Part shown: in pieces, positions 1-12,200 of the stretch
How positions within the stretch are numbered: the stretch's first letter is position 1
How the letters are laid out: each line of letters opens with the position of its first letter
Origin: Ischnura elegans
Taxonomy: Eukaryota > Arthropoda > Insecta > Odonata > Coenagrionidae
Assembly (NCBI RefSeq): GCF_921293095.1
Contig: NC_060247.1
Span: 110,689,111-110,753,110, forward strand
DNA: 64,000 bases
Direction of reading: 5' to 3'
Program-made: the position numbers and the translations under genes
The notes under the pieces: generated by a model
Databases searched by the model: none
Seen by the model: the letters and a program-made list of their open reading frames with translations, nothing else
Told to the model about the DNA's origin: nothing

Positions 1-2115
1 GGATTTCTTTTATCAACTCTGCTTTTACAGAAGTTGAACCAAGAGACACGGAAACGCTTTGAAGTTCACAAAGTTACAGAAAATGAGATTCCCTCCATTA
101 ATGATTTGATTGATTCTCTTGAAAAGGAATTCTCGAAATTGGAAGATAAAAATATCGGATGAAATCGCCCTCAAGGAACGAAAAACGCTGCATCTTCACG
201 CCCCCTAAAATCACACTTTTATCAGCGGAAAAGGCAATGTGCAATTATTGCCATACCCCCAATCACAATGTTTATAGTTTTGACTCTTTTCTGAAGTTAA
301 GTGCCGAGGATTGACAAAGATTTGTCCGGACCAATGGTTGGTGTTACAATTGTCTTGGTCCTTCTCACTCCATTAAATTTTGTAAATCGACTCTCTCATG
401 CAAGACGTGTAAAAGAAAGGTACCATTCATTGCTGTATCTCCCGAATTTCGCTTCTGTATCATCAAGTCCGTCGAATACACCTGCATGCAAACCATCCCC
501 GATTGACAACTCAGAAGAAAGATCTCATCCAGACGCCTTTGTAGGAGTTCCTTCAGCGAAGACAACTGCCTCTGTTATCCTGGCCACAACATTGGTGAAA
601 CTCTCCACCCCGGAAGGGAACTATTGTGTATTACGAGGCGTTTTTGACTCAGCTGCTCAGAACAGCTGTATATTTGATCCGACTCAGCTACTCAGCTAGC
701 ATTGTGCGCAGCTCCTCAGAGTAAAACGTTAAGTCTGCCAACCTCCTTGGTGGACTATCTCAAGCTAGTCTTAGCACTCGAGGAATAACCAAATTAAATA
801 TAGATAGTTTGAATGGAAAATCCATCGCGCAATCCTACTTTGTTCAAATTGTAGATAACATTAGCTCAAACTTACCTCAAATACTACTTCGAAGAAAGTG
901 AGACAAAGATTGTGCTAGTCTTGGCAGATCCTACTTTTTATGTACCATCTCCGGTGGATATTCTAATGGGAGCAGATCTTTTTGCATTTGCATTCATGGG
1001 TCAGCGTCTACCTCTTGGTCCTCATCTACCAGTTGCATTCGGTGTTATATTTGGATTACACAAAGGCAGTCCCCCTCAGAAGGGCGGCTTTACAAAACGC
1101 GACTTACTGGCTAACTATATTATATCTGAATCAAAGGCCAGTATTTACCATTGTTTTACGACAATGGAAAAAGGCGAACGAACGGCTCCAAAATACGCAG
1201 AGTATTTCAAGAAAAGGATCGAAGGCAGAATCGGGAGGGAATATCTTTACCGCAAATTCAATGGTGATATGAAATCTTTCGTTGACATGTGGTGTTAGGG
1301 CGGTGTCCTTTGCGAAGTGGAAAAGGTGGAATCCGGAGACACGATACTGAAAATGAGGATGAAGCCATAGAGAAAAGAATACAATAATAAGGGCGGAGTC
1401 TTACTGGAGCATCGCCACTCGGAGGGGGGGCCACATGCGCGGAGGGATGGGGTCCAAGGTTGCGGTAACCAGCCCCTTCGGCGGACCTCCCCTGTGCGCG
1501 GCCTTTCCCCTCGGAGAGTGGAAGAGCGATGGAAAAGACATTGAACGGAAAAATGAATGAATAAAAATGGAAGAAAATGAAAGAATAATGATGATATATT
1601 GATGAATAAAACAAGGTGGTGATGAAAAACTTTTAAACCTTTTAAAAAAAACCGCCCTTATAGTAATAATAATTATATTTGGATTTGTCCTCATAGGATC
1701 TTGCAGTGTCGTATCGCCTCAAGTTATCCTCAATGAAGATGAGATATTTGTTACTATAACTGATATGGACCTCCATACGTCCATACAGAAGTTTTGGCAA
1801 ATTTAAGAACCACCAAACCAAACTCTTTCTCCGGAAGAAATTTATACGGAACAGCACTTCGCCACAACATTCAAATGGGATCTTTCGGGGAAATACATAG
1901 TTAGACTTAATTTCAAGAAAACTCACCCCAATCTCGTAGACTCCGGATCTATTGCAAAAAAACGATTTTTCTCGTTGGAAAGAAGATCCTTATCGTAACC
2001 TGGCTATACAAGTCTATGTGACCTTAATGCAAGATTATTTAGATTAAGGGCATATGACTCCTTTGATGATGAATGATATTCTGCTCCTCGGACCGAAGCT
2101 GCAAAACAGCATTTA
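1..2115 (+). mobile_element. BEL/Pao LTR retrotransposon fossil (gag end, protease, RT pieces)
   Basis: Plus-strand reading gives, in order, a gag-end zinc-knuckle-like stretch (about 1-430), a protease-like stretch around 590-690, a conserved BEL/Pao block at about 912-1298 containing PSPVDILMGADLF, and reverse-transcriptase pieces to about 2115 with the family's FW.IEE-like and GHM-like signatures. The element runs off the left edge; no LTR was recognised inside the window. It is broken in several places and looks old. A GC-rich stretch at about 1385-1520 looks like a later insertion. The family call rests on remembered BEL/Pao motifs. Confidence 0.8.
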
Positions 2116-3105
2116 GGTTGTGGTTTTACATTTGCTTTCATACTGTTTCAAGATAAACATATTATTTATTTGTCTTCAATTCTCCGAAAACAGCGCGTTT
2201 AAGGCCTTTGCATCGAGGGAACCTTGCAGACAAATAGAGATCAGTACTTACTGCAGTGAGTGACTACCAGCGCATTTCCTCTGGCATAGATCATTTTTTT
2301 ACTGCGATTAGTATATCAAACTGCGACTAGTTTATTACGCCGCGAGAGGTATGATGCTAAAATTAACCGAAAAAAGTGAATTGCGAAGGAAACTCTAAAT
2401 CCGTTTTTTGTAGCAATCAGTACATTCAACTGCTGATAGTAAATAAAACTAGAAGTTATATTTTTCAAAGGCATTTATTTCAGAGGAATCAGTTTTTCAC
2501 AATGCTGTAAAATTAATGGAATGTTTACATTACAAATATTTCTATCTAAACTTAATGAAAAGGAATTATTGAAGTTTTTTCTCAAAATTGGAGATAATCG
2601 CAAAAACAAATTCATCATGTCCAAGTAAACAAAGCCTTAGATTAAGGCCGTGGATTCGAGACCTCAGCATCATCATATGTAAATGGAAATGTCCTTCCAT
2701 GCTGAACCTAGACCCACCGTCGAGATAATATAACATTGCATAAGGTACTGCAAATTCACGTGAAAGTGAGGACAAATACACAGACTAACCGAATACAACA
2801 GCGCATTTTTTCATACACGAGAAAATGAGCTTAAAACGGAGGACACTTGAATCATGCATTCCATGGAAAGGGGCCATCTGCTGAGCGTTACTCAAACCCT
2901 CGACCTTTGGTTTGGTAGACGAGAACTTTACCCCGCCTCCGTTGAGGCCAGATTTTTTCCTGTTTACGATTCAGATATATTAGAGCTGGTTCTATAATGT
3001 TTCCTTATCAAAATCGCAATTTTCCTGTTTTCCTTCTATTCATTTACCAATCAACATTGAGAATATCCTTGCGTCATTTCTCAACCTATACATGATAAGT
3101 TCGCG
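2116..3105. other. Intergenic stretch without recognised gene
   Basis: No coding exon or complete mobile element was seen. A short block around 2600-2660 recurs inverted at about 15180-15250 (shared core near GTGGATTCGAGACCT), so part of it is an unclassified dispersed repeat. Confidence 0.4.
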
Positions 3106-3117
3106 AATATATTTAAG
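3106..3117 (+). promoter_or_regulatory. Possible TATA box of gene copy A
   Basis: AATATATTTAAG lies about 175 bp upstream of the copy A start codon and is the best TATA-like word before exon 1. No transcript supports it. The upstream context differs from copies B and C, so the promoter may have diverged. Confidence 0.3.
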
Positions 3118-3290
3118 ACATCAGCTGGTCAATATAGTTTGAATCATTCTGAGTTGAGCTGAGTTGCTTGCCGAGCAGAGAAAGCTTGATTTTCCTCAGA
3201 CATTTCTCCTCTTCTCAGGTTCGGTTTATTTTTCCAACATTCTGAAGTTATAATACTATTAACATAACTAGCATCAAGTGCAGCCTAAGC

Positions 3291-6200
3291 ATGGCGTCGA
3301 CGAATCTACTATTTATATTCGGTGAGTAATCGGCGTTTTAAAAAAGTTGCATGCAATTGTGGGATGCATAGAATTCTAAACCTTAGCCAGATTTTTGATT
3401 ATTGAGTCTCTCAAACCAGTGTTATGTGACGTGTACGGCATTTTCCTTATTAGAATGAATATAGGCTGCTTTTAGTACAAGAAATATTTTTTTGTGACGA
3501 AAATAGTGCTTTGCAGCCAATGAGGTTTAATTTTTCATTTGCGTAGAAAGCTTCAAGATGTTGGTAGCGGAAATCTTAAACATGCAGCACATCAGAAAAA
3601 CGAGCCAAAATTGAACCGATAGAACGGGAATGAAGGCCGTGCAACTTTGAAGAATGACGATGAACGACCCAAACTTTAATACTTTGGCATTAAACTCGTT
3701 CTAAGAGTATGTTGAAGAAAGATTGATATTTATATATGATTCAAATAGAGTGCTAATGATGCTCGCATATTTTTGTAGATATTTTTTTGCGACTCTTAGT
3801 AGTATTTAGTAGGGATGTACAAGTAGCACCTTTTTGATCTCGAGTGGAGTATCGAGGTGAGTTGAAAACTACTCACCATTATCGAGTCGAGTCGAGTATG
3901 ATAATTTATAATACACCATGCATGCTCTAATATATTCTCATTTTTCCGATCCCATTATGAATTTTTTATTCCAAGTGCTTAGCTTGGTAGAAAACGGCAA
4001 AGATAACGAGGAACTTTGACGGTAATTGGGTCAGAAATAGGAGATAAATTAATATTAATTTGTCTTAAAGAGTTCCAAAGGCACAATTGAAATAAATTAA
4101 CCTCTAGAAATGAATCATGTATTATTTGATCATTTCAAATTCTCAGGCGGAAAAAAAACAATTTTTCTACGTGGTCAGGCAGCAGGTTTTCACGTCTCAA
4201 TGTTAAAGTAATACTGCCTGCAGAAAATTGCCTTTCGCAACACACTTGCGTAGCTGCACAAGTACATACTTTCTATCCACAGTTGCAAGATTCGGGAACC
4301 ATGGGAATTCTTATCAAAAATTATATCAACGATTTTTATGGATCTTGAATCTTCATTGCATTAAAGTGGACGATGTGAACGAACTACAGAACTTAGCTTC
4401 AGCTTAGTAAAGCAAAAAAAGCTATGTATTTCTCACGTCCTTTAATCAACCTTAGCAATTCTTGTTTTTTAATTTCAAGATAAAAACTTAGCGCTACAAA
4501 GGAATAAATGAAATTAGCATCGGACCTACGCGATTATCAAAAAGGCTAAAAGATTGTGACGACAAACACTGGGAAAAACTGGCATTTTCCGCTAAAACGT
4601 TAAAGATACCTTTTTTTCTTTCAGAAATCTTAACAATTTGTTACGTATTCTCTCGGCGTTTGAGTGAAGTGAGTTGCTTAGGGTACAAAGGTATCGCATA
4701 AGAAAGTATGAACGATGCAGTGGTCCACTACGATTACTCCGAATACGCCGCCGGGTACGATAGGCCACCGCGGCTGATGAAAAGATGTTCGGCGCCCACT
4801 TTGACAACAATCGATATATATATAAAAGAAAGTCCAAAATCATGTTAGTTAGAACACTTATAACTCGAGAACGGCTGCACCGATTTTAATGATATTATGT
4901 TCTTTGAATTCGCCTCAACCCCGGATAACATATACTACATTAAAAAATAGGAAAAGTTCACAAAAAATTCATCTTTTTCTTAGGGATATGTTTTTAGGAG
5001 TTCGTAACACCACAACAATTGATAAATCGGTCAAAACTAAAAATTAAGTTATTTGTTTTGTTTTTATCAATTTAATTACTGAACTTCGTAAAAATATAAC
5101 AATTGAAAATTATAATAAATATATTGAAATTTTATTTAAAAAATTTAATTCAAGGTAATTGTAAGCCCAGCTCGAGTTGACACTTAACTAACGTGTTTGT
5201 AAACAAATCTCCAAGCAATTACTGACTATCGGTAATTCCCGGTTTCCTGTCGACAAATCGAGCAGTTTTATTTCACTTCCTCGTAATGTTAGCAAATTCG
5301 TTTCATCGGAAGGTAAGCTCATCGACAAAGTGTTCCCGAATATGATTAATCACCACAAAAATCACACATGGTTGATTGAGCGAGAAATTTTGACGGCCTA
5401 GAACGAAGATGTGGATGACTCAAAATAGGTAAATCAGGATCAAATAGTTTGTACTCTTCATGAACTCAAATCTTTAACTGTATAACAAACGAAGACGAAG
5501 TCACCAACTATCAATATGAATATTTAAAGTCCTTGGACGTACCTGGCTTACCACGGCACGATTTACAGCTAAAGGTAGGCTCTGTGTTCATGATCTTTCG
5601 AAACCTTAACCAACCAAAACTATCCAACGGAATGCGCTTGGTGATTAAGAAAACTGATGATGACTGTGATTCACGCGACTATACCTACTCAAAGGAAAAT
5701 TCATAGATGAGTAAGTTCTCATTCCGAAGATTCCATGGTCCCAACTTATATGCCATTTTGACCTTAAACGAATTCCTGTTCGTGTTGTATTCGTGATGAT
5801 GATTAACAAATCACAAGAATTCAATAGATTCGGTTTTTCCTTTTTGAAAATCCATGTTGAAATGATAATACACAACCCTGGTAACTTTTCACTGGAAAAT
5901 TATTTATTGATACTGCTACAGCTTCGAAACGCGTCGTACCAATAAATAATTTTCCGGTGAAAAGTTACCAGGGTTGTGTATTTTCGTTTCAACAAATCAC
6001 AAGGTCAATATTTCAGTGTTTGTGCTCATATGCTCATGAAAACCCAAGATTGTATATGTAGTATGTTCACGAGTAGGTAAACTATCCGCTGAATCTCTTT
6101 CTTCGTTTCGCTATATTTATTTCGATTCATCCGCTTTATCTTGCGCCTGATAAAAATAAAAACTGTCATGTGTCAGAAGGTGCTCAATGCAAGAGATTAA

Positions 6201-9200
6201 ACCCGAATGCGTAGGTGTCGTGGTACGTTTACGCAGTGCACTTCGCCGAATCAAGTTATAACTAGCGCGCCAAGAGTATATGGCTCCCTAGCACTAGAAC
6301 CGCTGAACTTCCAACCCCACCAAAACCGCGGCATGGGACTTTTTTGTCCCATTGACAAAATAGTTTATCCTGTCATGTTTAAGTATAATTGACGGTTTTT
6401 GTAGTTTTTGTGAACAATTCACGTGTACAGGCAATGTTTAAAACGTTTTATTAAGTATAACTAGGAATACAGTAAAGTTATTTTGACATCAAAAGTGTCG
6501 TTGACAGCAAGCTCAGGTCTGCAGACGCGCCGGGCAGAGGTGACGCGGCCGGCGCTGCGTGTGTAGGCGGACGGCGCAGTGCCCAGATTATTCCCTTCTG
6601 CGCTTCTAACTGGCAGAATAACGATATCTGTGCGTCGATCCCCTTCGTGATAAACTGTTATTATGCTAAATACAAAATAAGTGTACAAAAAAAAACTGAA
6701 ATTGTATGTTTTCCCCATATGGGACAAAAAAGTCCCATCCCGCGGTTCTAGGTAAGTCGTCATTTTTCTCGTGAACCAAACATCGTACAATATTTTCAAT
6801 ACAACCACTCGAAAAAGCATAAAAAATGAGAAAAAGTCAGTCAATTTCAAATGGAACAAACGACTAGTACATGAATGGCAAACATTTGCAAAGGGCGATG
6901 GGACAAAAAAGTCCCGTCCTCGGTTCTAGTGCTAGGGGCTATTTTCACGAGATTTTGAGCGTCAGTCAAATATCGGTCAAGCGTGGCGTAAACTTTCCCC
7001 AAGAACGGAAACTTTGACTTAACTAATTGCTTTAGAAGACCACAGTGTCTTAAATTTCCTAAGATTAAACATGAAAAATTCATTGAAAAAAATCCGCATA
7101 TACATGCCATGGTCTACTTCCCCGGTGTAATTTGAATAAAGAAAATATATGTGGATGAAAGCTTCTCGGTTTTCCAACCGGGTTTCTCGGGTTTCCATCA
7201 TCATCAGCCCTGAGGATGTTGGGAAAGTCTCCCAACGAAACGTCGGCCTACACCATGCAGACCCTGACCCGGATGGAAACCCGAGAAGCTTTCATCCACG
7301 CTATTCACCGGGAAAAGCTCAGATTCTTCAAAGAAAATATATCTCTAACAAGCCATTGTAATGCTTATTTATGTTTTTTTAATTTTTTATTATTTTATTA
7401 CCGTAAGCTAAATATTATGACAATAAGGACAGCCGCTCTTGATTAATAAATTGTGTAACTAAACTGTTCGGTGATTAATAGGCGGTGCGAAGTTCGCCGG
7501 GTCAGCTAGTAGTGTATATAGCAAGCTGAAACGCCCAGGCCAAGGAATTAGAATGACTTATCGACTTTAAAAACGATATTATTACTTGAGATTCATGATA
7601 GCGCTTCCTGTCGGCAGATTTCTGGACGTACTGGCCTCGACAGCTCTGTGACTGAAGCTACTCGACTCGGATTTTCGAGTGCTCGCACATCCCTAGCATT
7701 TAGCATTGTTAGGCAGCTGTAGATTCTGACAATGAAATTCTATGTGAATTATATTCTTTCCTCCATTAAAGCAATCCTTATTGTGTTTTTTCTCCACCAA
7801 CTTTATCACAAGTGATTTGAAAATATAATTGATTCCCACTTTATTTTCTTCGACCGATTACACCTGGGAATACATTTTAACACATTTTCCCTTGTGTTCA
7901 ATTTTTGAGCTGCTTAATGTGAAAATGGGCGTGCTGATTTCAAAGCTGCGGTAGTTTTCTTCTAAGTTTTTTCACTACACCTTGTGTGATTATGACCTTT
8001 CTATGCTAGATCGAGCGCCGATCACAGTAGGCATCATTTCTCTCCAATTGGCTGACATAAGGCCTGTCGGACTGGCGTTGGGTGGCTGACGCCTTAGGAG
8101 GCCAACTCAATCCATCTTTTCTAATATATATCAATCTTTCAGAATGGTGAAGATAGAATCACTATAGCTTATAAGATTTGAAACTTCTACGCGAAAGTTT
8201 GAAACCTTATTTTTTCCATGGATGGATGTGCTACAAATTTAAATTTTATTTATTGACTTCCAGGGCTTTTCCTAGCATTTACGAAGTTCATAGTCGCTGC
8301 ACCTCCGCCAGCCCACCTGCTAACTGAGAGCTTTCTGGAATGCCGGGAAAGATGTAACGTGAGTAATGGATCCGATTTAACTTATGTGTCATTTTTATTA
8401 CAAGTGTGAGTCGACTTGAGCATTGCGTGATAACTGCCAATGTAAACTTTTTTTGACATTTCGTTGTTCTTTATTCCGTAGATATTAAGTGCGTTGGCGC
8501 CTCAGGCATCGCTCTCTTTCCCTTTGAAATTGGTCCTCATTATTTCTATATTACAGTCCCATCTTCCAATCACGAATGTTACGATAGAGGATTCCTATAG
8601 TCAACTCCTAAATGCGTTGTCAACCACCGCGCATTTAAGTGGATTTGCGAAATTCAACACCCGAGTCATTGACGAAAAAATCGATCCGAGTTTCACAAGG
8701 CAATAAGGTATAAGTAGCGGCTTTTGCAGCTATTTAAATTTATATTGATGTTCTATCAATTGCATGAAAGCTCAATGCTATCCCTCGCCATTGCATATAT
8801 TGTACTGCAAAATATTGGAAAAAAACTGAATCGCATTGCACTCATCACCGCGCCGCGGACATATTTGAAAACCGATTAAACTGCGACCGTAGTTGAAGCA
8901 GAAACCAACCTTGTATGGGATGGAATTTGGCCTCCTTTATGCACCGTAACTCCAATCTTTGCTATTATATGCTCATGAACATTTTAACCTCCCTCTTGGG
9001 TGCTTTCCTTCAACTCTCCCTTCTATGATCACCCTGAAAAATTCGTAATTTTTACTCTCTTAGAATGTCTTCAAGATGTGATATTTTCCTCTTCTCTTCC
9101 TTAGAAAGCGATCAAGGCCTGCTCTGCGCTCTACAATTAAACGTTTTCAGCATAATCCAATATTTTATAACTTTTCTGATAATATCAGACAATTATTGCA

Positions 9201-12200
9201 CATGCATATTTTTGGAATTACTTATCTAAAAAAGGTTACTTACTTACTTACTCCCAGGGCCATACATATCTAAGTAGATATTTGGCCGCACCAACAATCC
9301 TCTTCCATCTATCTCTATTTCCTGCGTCCTCCTCGGTCGCTCCTAATCGCTCCAGGTCTACCTTCACTTGGTCCCACCACCTTCGCCTTGGTCTTCCTCT
9401 TGGCCTTCTTCCTTCAGGATTCCTTATTATAACTTGTTTTAAATGATTAGTGTCCTCTCTTCTCAAAATGTGCCCAGCCCATCTAATTCTTCTACATTTA
9501 AACTCGCACACTACATCTGGATCCTTGTATAGCTCTCTTAATTCTCTATTGTGTTTTCTCCTCCACTCTCCTCCTTCAGAGATTGGTCCATATATTTTCC
9601 TAAGGATCTTATTTTCAAAAACAATTAAATTTCTTTCTTCCTTTTTATCCAGTTTCCAAGTTTCACTTCCATATAACAGTACGGGTCTTATGATTGTTTT
9701 ATATATTCTGGTTTTAGTAGTATCTAAAAAAGGTTATAATTTAGAATTCTAAATTTGACATCACCTACACCCTCCAGTAACATATGTTACCAGGCTAGCT
9801 GCTCTTTATTTAGACAACCCTTGATAATGACGTGTAAACGTTGAAACCGAATTGAGCGAATGAAATAGGGTGGAAAATGTCTACAGCTGTTTTTATCTTA
9901 TCACAATGAATTTCCACAAAGAGTACTCGTCAACAATTGATCAGGAATCGGCGATTATGTATTTATTTCTGACACTTGGTGTGGATGCTAAATTATCCAC
10001 AATCTGAGGAAACACTTCCAAACGATTTCTAGAGTAAGGTTGCTCGCGCTTAAATTAATTTACACAGCCCTAGCATTTTCCCTATTAAGTACTTAAAATT
10101 GGATGATGAGCGATGTTTTTTATTTAAATAATACACTTTACTAATCTGAAATTCTTTCTCTGCAAATAAGAGCATACTATACTGGGAATGCTGTTGCCTT
10201 ACTTCCTGTTAATTGAAATATTTTCACCATCTCAGGTGATTGGAAAAGTTACTGTACGATTGAACTGCGGCTAAATTTATTTCCATAACAAGTGATTTAG
10301 AATCATAATTATAGTACGCCCTGATATATATGCATGCTGCTTTCTTAAGAAATTTCGCTGTTCAGTCATTTTGGCATTTGCATTTGTTTTCTTTCCCTCT
10401 TATGATAACTTCTTCATGGGATATTTAAATTCAATTCTTCTGCAATATATCCATGAGCAATAGCATCGGTCTGAATTTTTAATAAGTCATGAAATACCTA
10501 TAAATTGGGTTGTTGAAATTCGTCGCTTTAAAATAAATGACGAAACCATGAAATGTAGAGAAATTTTCATTATATGAATACTATCAAATGTTGAATTTGC
10601 GGAAATTTTCAGTCTCTTCTAGAGCCTGTAATACGATGCATCTCTGATGAATTCTCTCCGGACAAGGTGGACGAAACAAGAAGACTTTACAACACTACAC
10701 GTGTATGTCTCCAATGCAAACACGTATGCAGGTGAGCAATAATTCCTCATTATTTACTGGAGTCGTGGACTGTTATTCGGGAGTTCCATCGGGTCAGGTT
10801 CTCCAACTCCATCTCGGCCGACGTTTCGATGTGCGAGTTGCCCATCGTACTCATGCCCTGATGACGATGACATCAAAAGGTCGGCCGAGATGGAGTTGGA
10901 GAACCTGACCTGGTGGAATTCTCGAATAACCTTCCACGTTTCGATACTCCGGGAAAGCTTGCGATCATTTTTTATTTACTGGAGCATTGCTGAAGTGCAA
11001 TTAATTGTGCTACTGCTTGAAATGTTTAAGTTAATGCCTGATTGACTCATCCACCCTCAAAGGACATTTGACTTAACTTGTTCTTTATCTGACCAGACCC
11101 AGGTGAGGACACAAACCGGCCTCCTCTTCCCTGGGCCTGGGCTCTTTCACATGGTTTGTTACTTTCATTTCAGTCATCAGCTCATGTTTTGATATTTCAA
11201 TGGTTGACAGGTGAGTTTCTCAAATCGACAATTGACCATATATCCCTTTCTTCCTCTGATGCTTAACTTCCTTTGACATCAGATTGAGCTGGTCAAGTCA
11301 TGGTTGAGCCTCCTGTCGCTAATATCGATCTGTAAGACGGGATACTTGACACAGTTGCACTTGAAAACAGATAGTGAGCATAAATAATTAAAACCACGTT
11401 AATAATGCATAATAAACTCAATAAATAACAAGTAAAATACACTTCGAGGTTGATGATTATCCTATATTGAGTCTAGGAACAAAGTTTGATTAATGACCAG
11501 ATAATAACTTCAGACATTTAAAGAAAGACTGAACTCTTACGTTACGTTATGTTCGTTATGATTTGTGTGAAAATGTTTTTCCTTATTGATATTGTGCTGT
11601 TGTCCAAATATTTTTTACTTGTTGAGCCTTGCTATCATTTCTTTAAATCCAAATATTTATTTTTGTATCGCTGATCTGGTATATTTTGTTAAAATAATAT
11701 GTTTCAGGGCAGAGCGTTGTATGTATTTTCTATTCTTTCCTTTTATAGGTTTTTCATACAAAATAAAATATATAAATTTATTCAGTCATCAAATAATATG
11801 CAATAATTCAACTTATCTCTATCAGCATTTTAATTTCATGGTCCTACATTATTGTCATGCAAAAAAATACTCATGCCATACTTAAAATATTCTTCCAGGA
11901 GACGAGAGCAGATACGGGAGTGCCTGAGAGAAGGAGTCGAAATTATGAAGGATTTCTCCAATAAATCGAAGACCATGGTTCCATCCAGCGTGCAGTTGGC
12001 TGAGAGAGTCGCTGATGCTTTCTGTGAAGAGGAAAGGTTTCTAGGTAATTTTTAGTGCCTAAGTTTTGGGATCACTGAGCTGAGGGAACTTTCAATTTGA
12101 AGAGAATTTTGAGCAACACGCCATTATATATTAAGCGCATTTTTTCATGCATGGGTAAGAAAGGCGCTATTGGATTAGGTCTGGCTGTAGGGAGACTGGG

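Larger units (their letters stand above)
4840..7509 (+). mobile_element. Helitron H1 with Pif1-helicase remnants
   Basis: It begins TCATGTTAGTTAGAAC after A4839 and ends GCCGGGTCAGCTAG before T7510, the TC...CTAG boundary and A/T insertion typical of Helitrons. Remnants of the helicase C-terminal region appear at about 5270-5640 (reading LDVPGLPRHDLQLKVGSVFM, then RNLNQPKLSNGMRLVIK). The coding part is broken. The same sequence occurs inverted in H2 (25690-26120). It hosts two foldbacks (5858-5993, 7152-7300) and a short TIR element (6286-6937). Confidence 0.8.
3810..7695 (+). mobile_element. hAT-type element with a Helitron inside it (intron 1 of copy A)
   Basis: The left end TAGGGATGTACAAGT and right end GCACATCCCTA are inverted. 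The element is flanked by the 8-bp duplication GTATTTAG (3802-3809) / GCATTTAG (7696-7703), 7 of 8 matching, as expected for hAT. Subterminal DNA is built of repeated ATCGAGTCGAGT words, also seen near the right end. No hAT transposase remains; most of the interior is a later Helitron (4840-7509). Confidence 0.75.

Noticed and set aside
1258-1614. 118-codon minus-strand ORF
   Set aside because: Lies across the fossil element and a GC-rich insertion; low-complexity composition and no recognisable domain.
8494-8706. 70-codon ORF with a hydrophobic start, in intron 2 of copy A
   Set aside because: Looks like a signal peptide but has no counterpart in copies B or C and no splice logic joining it to the gene.
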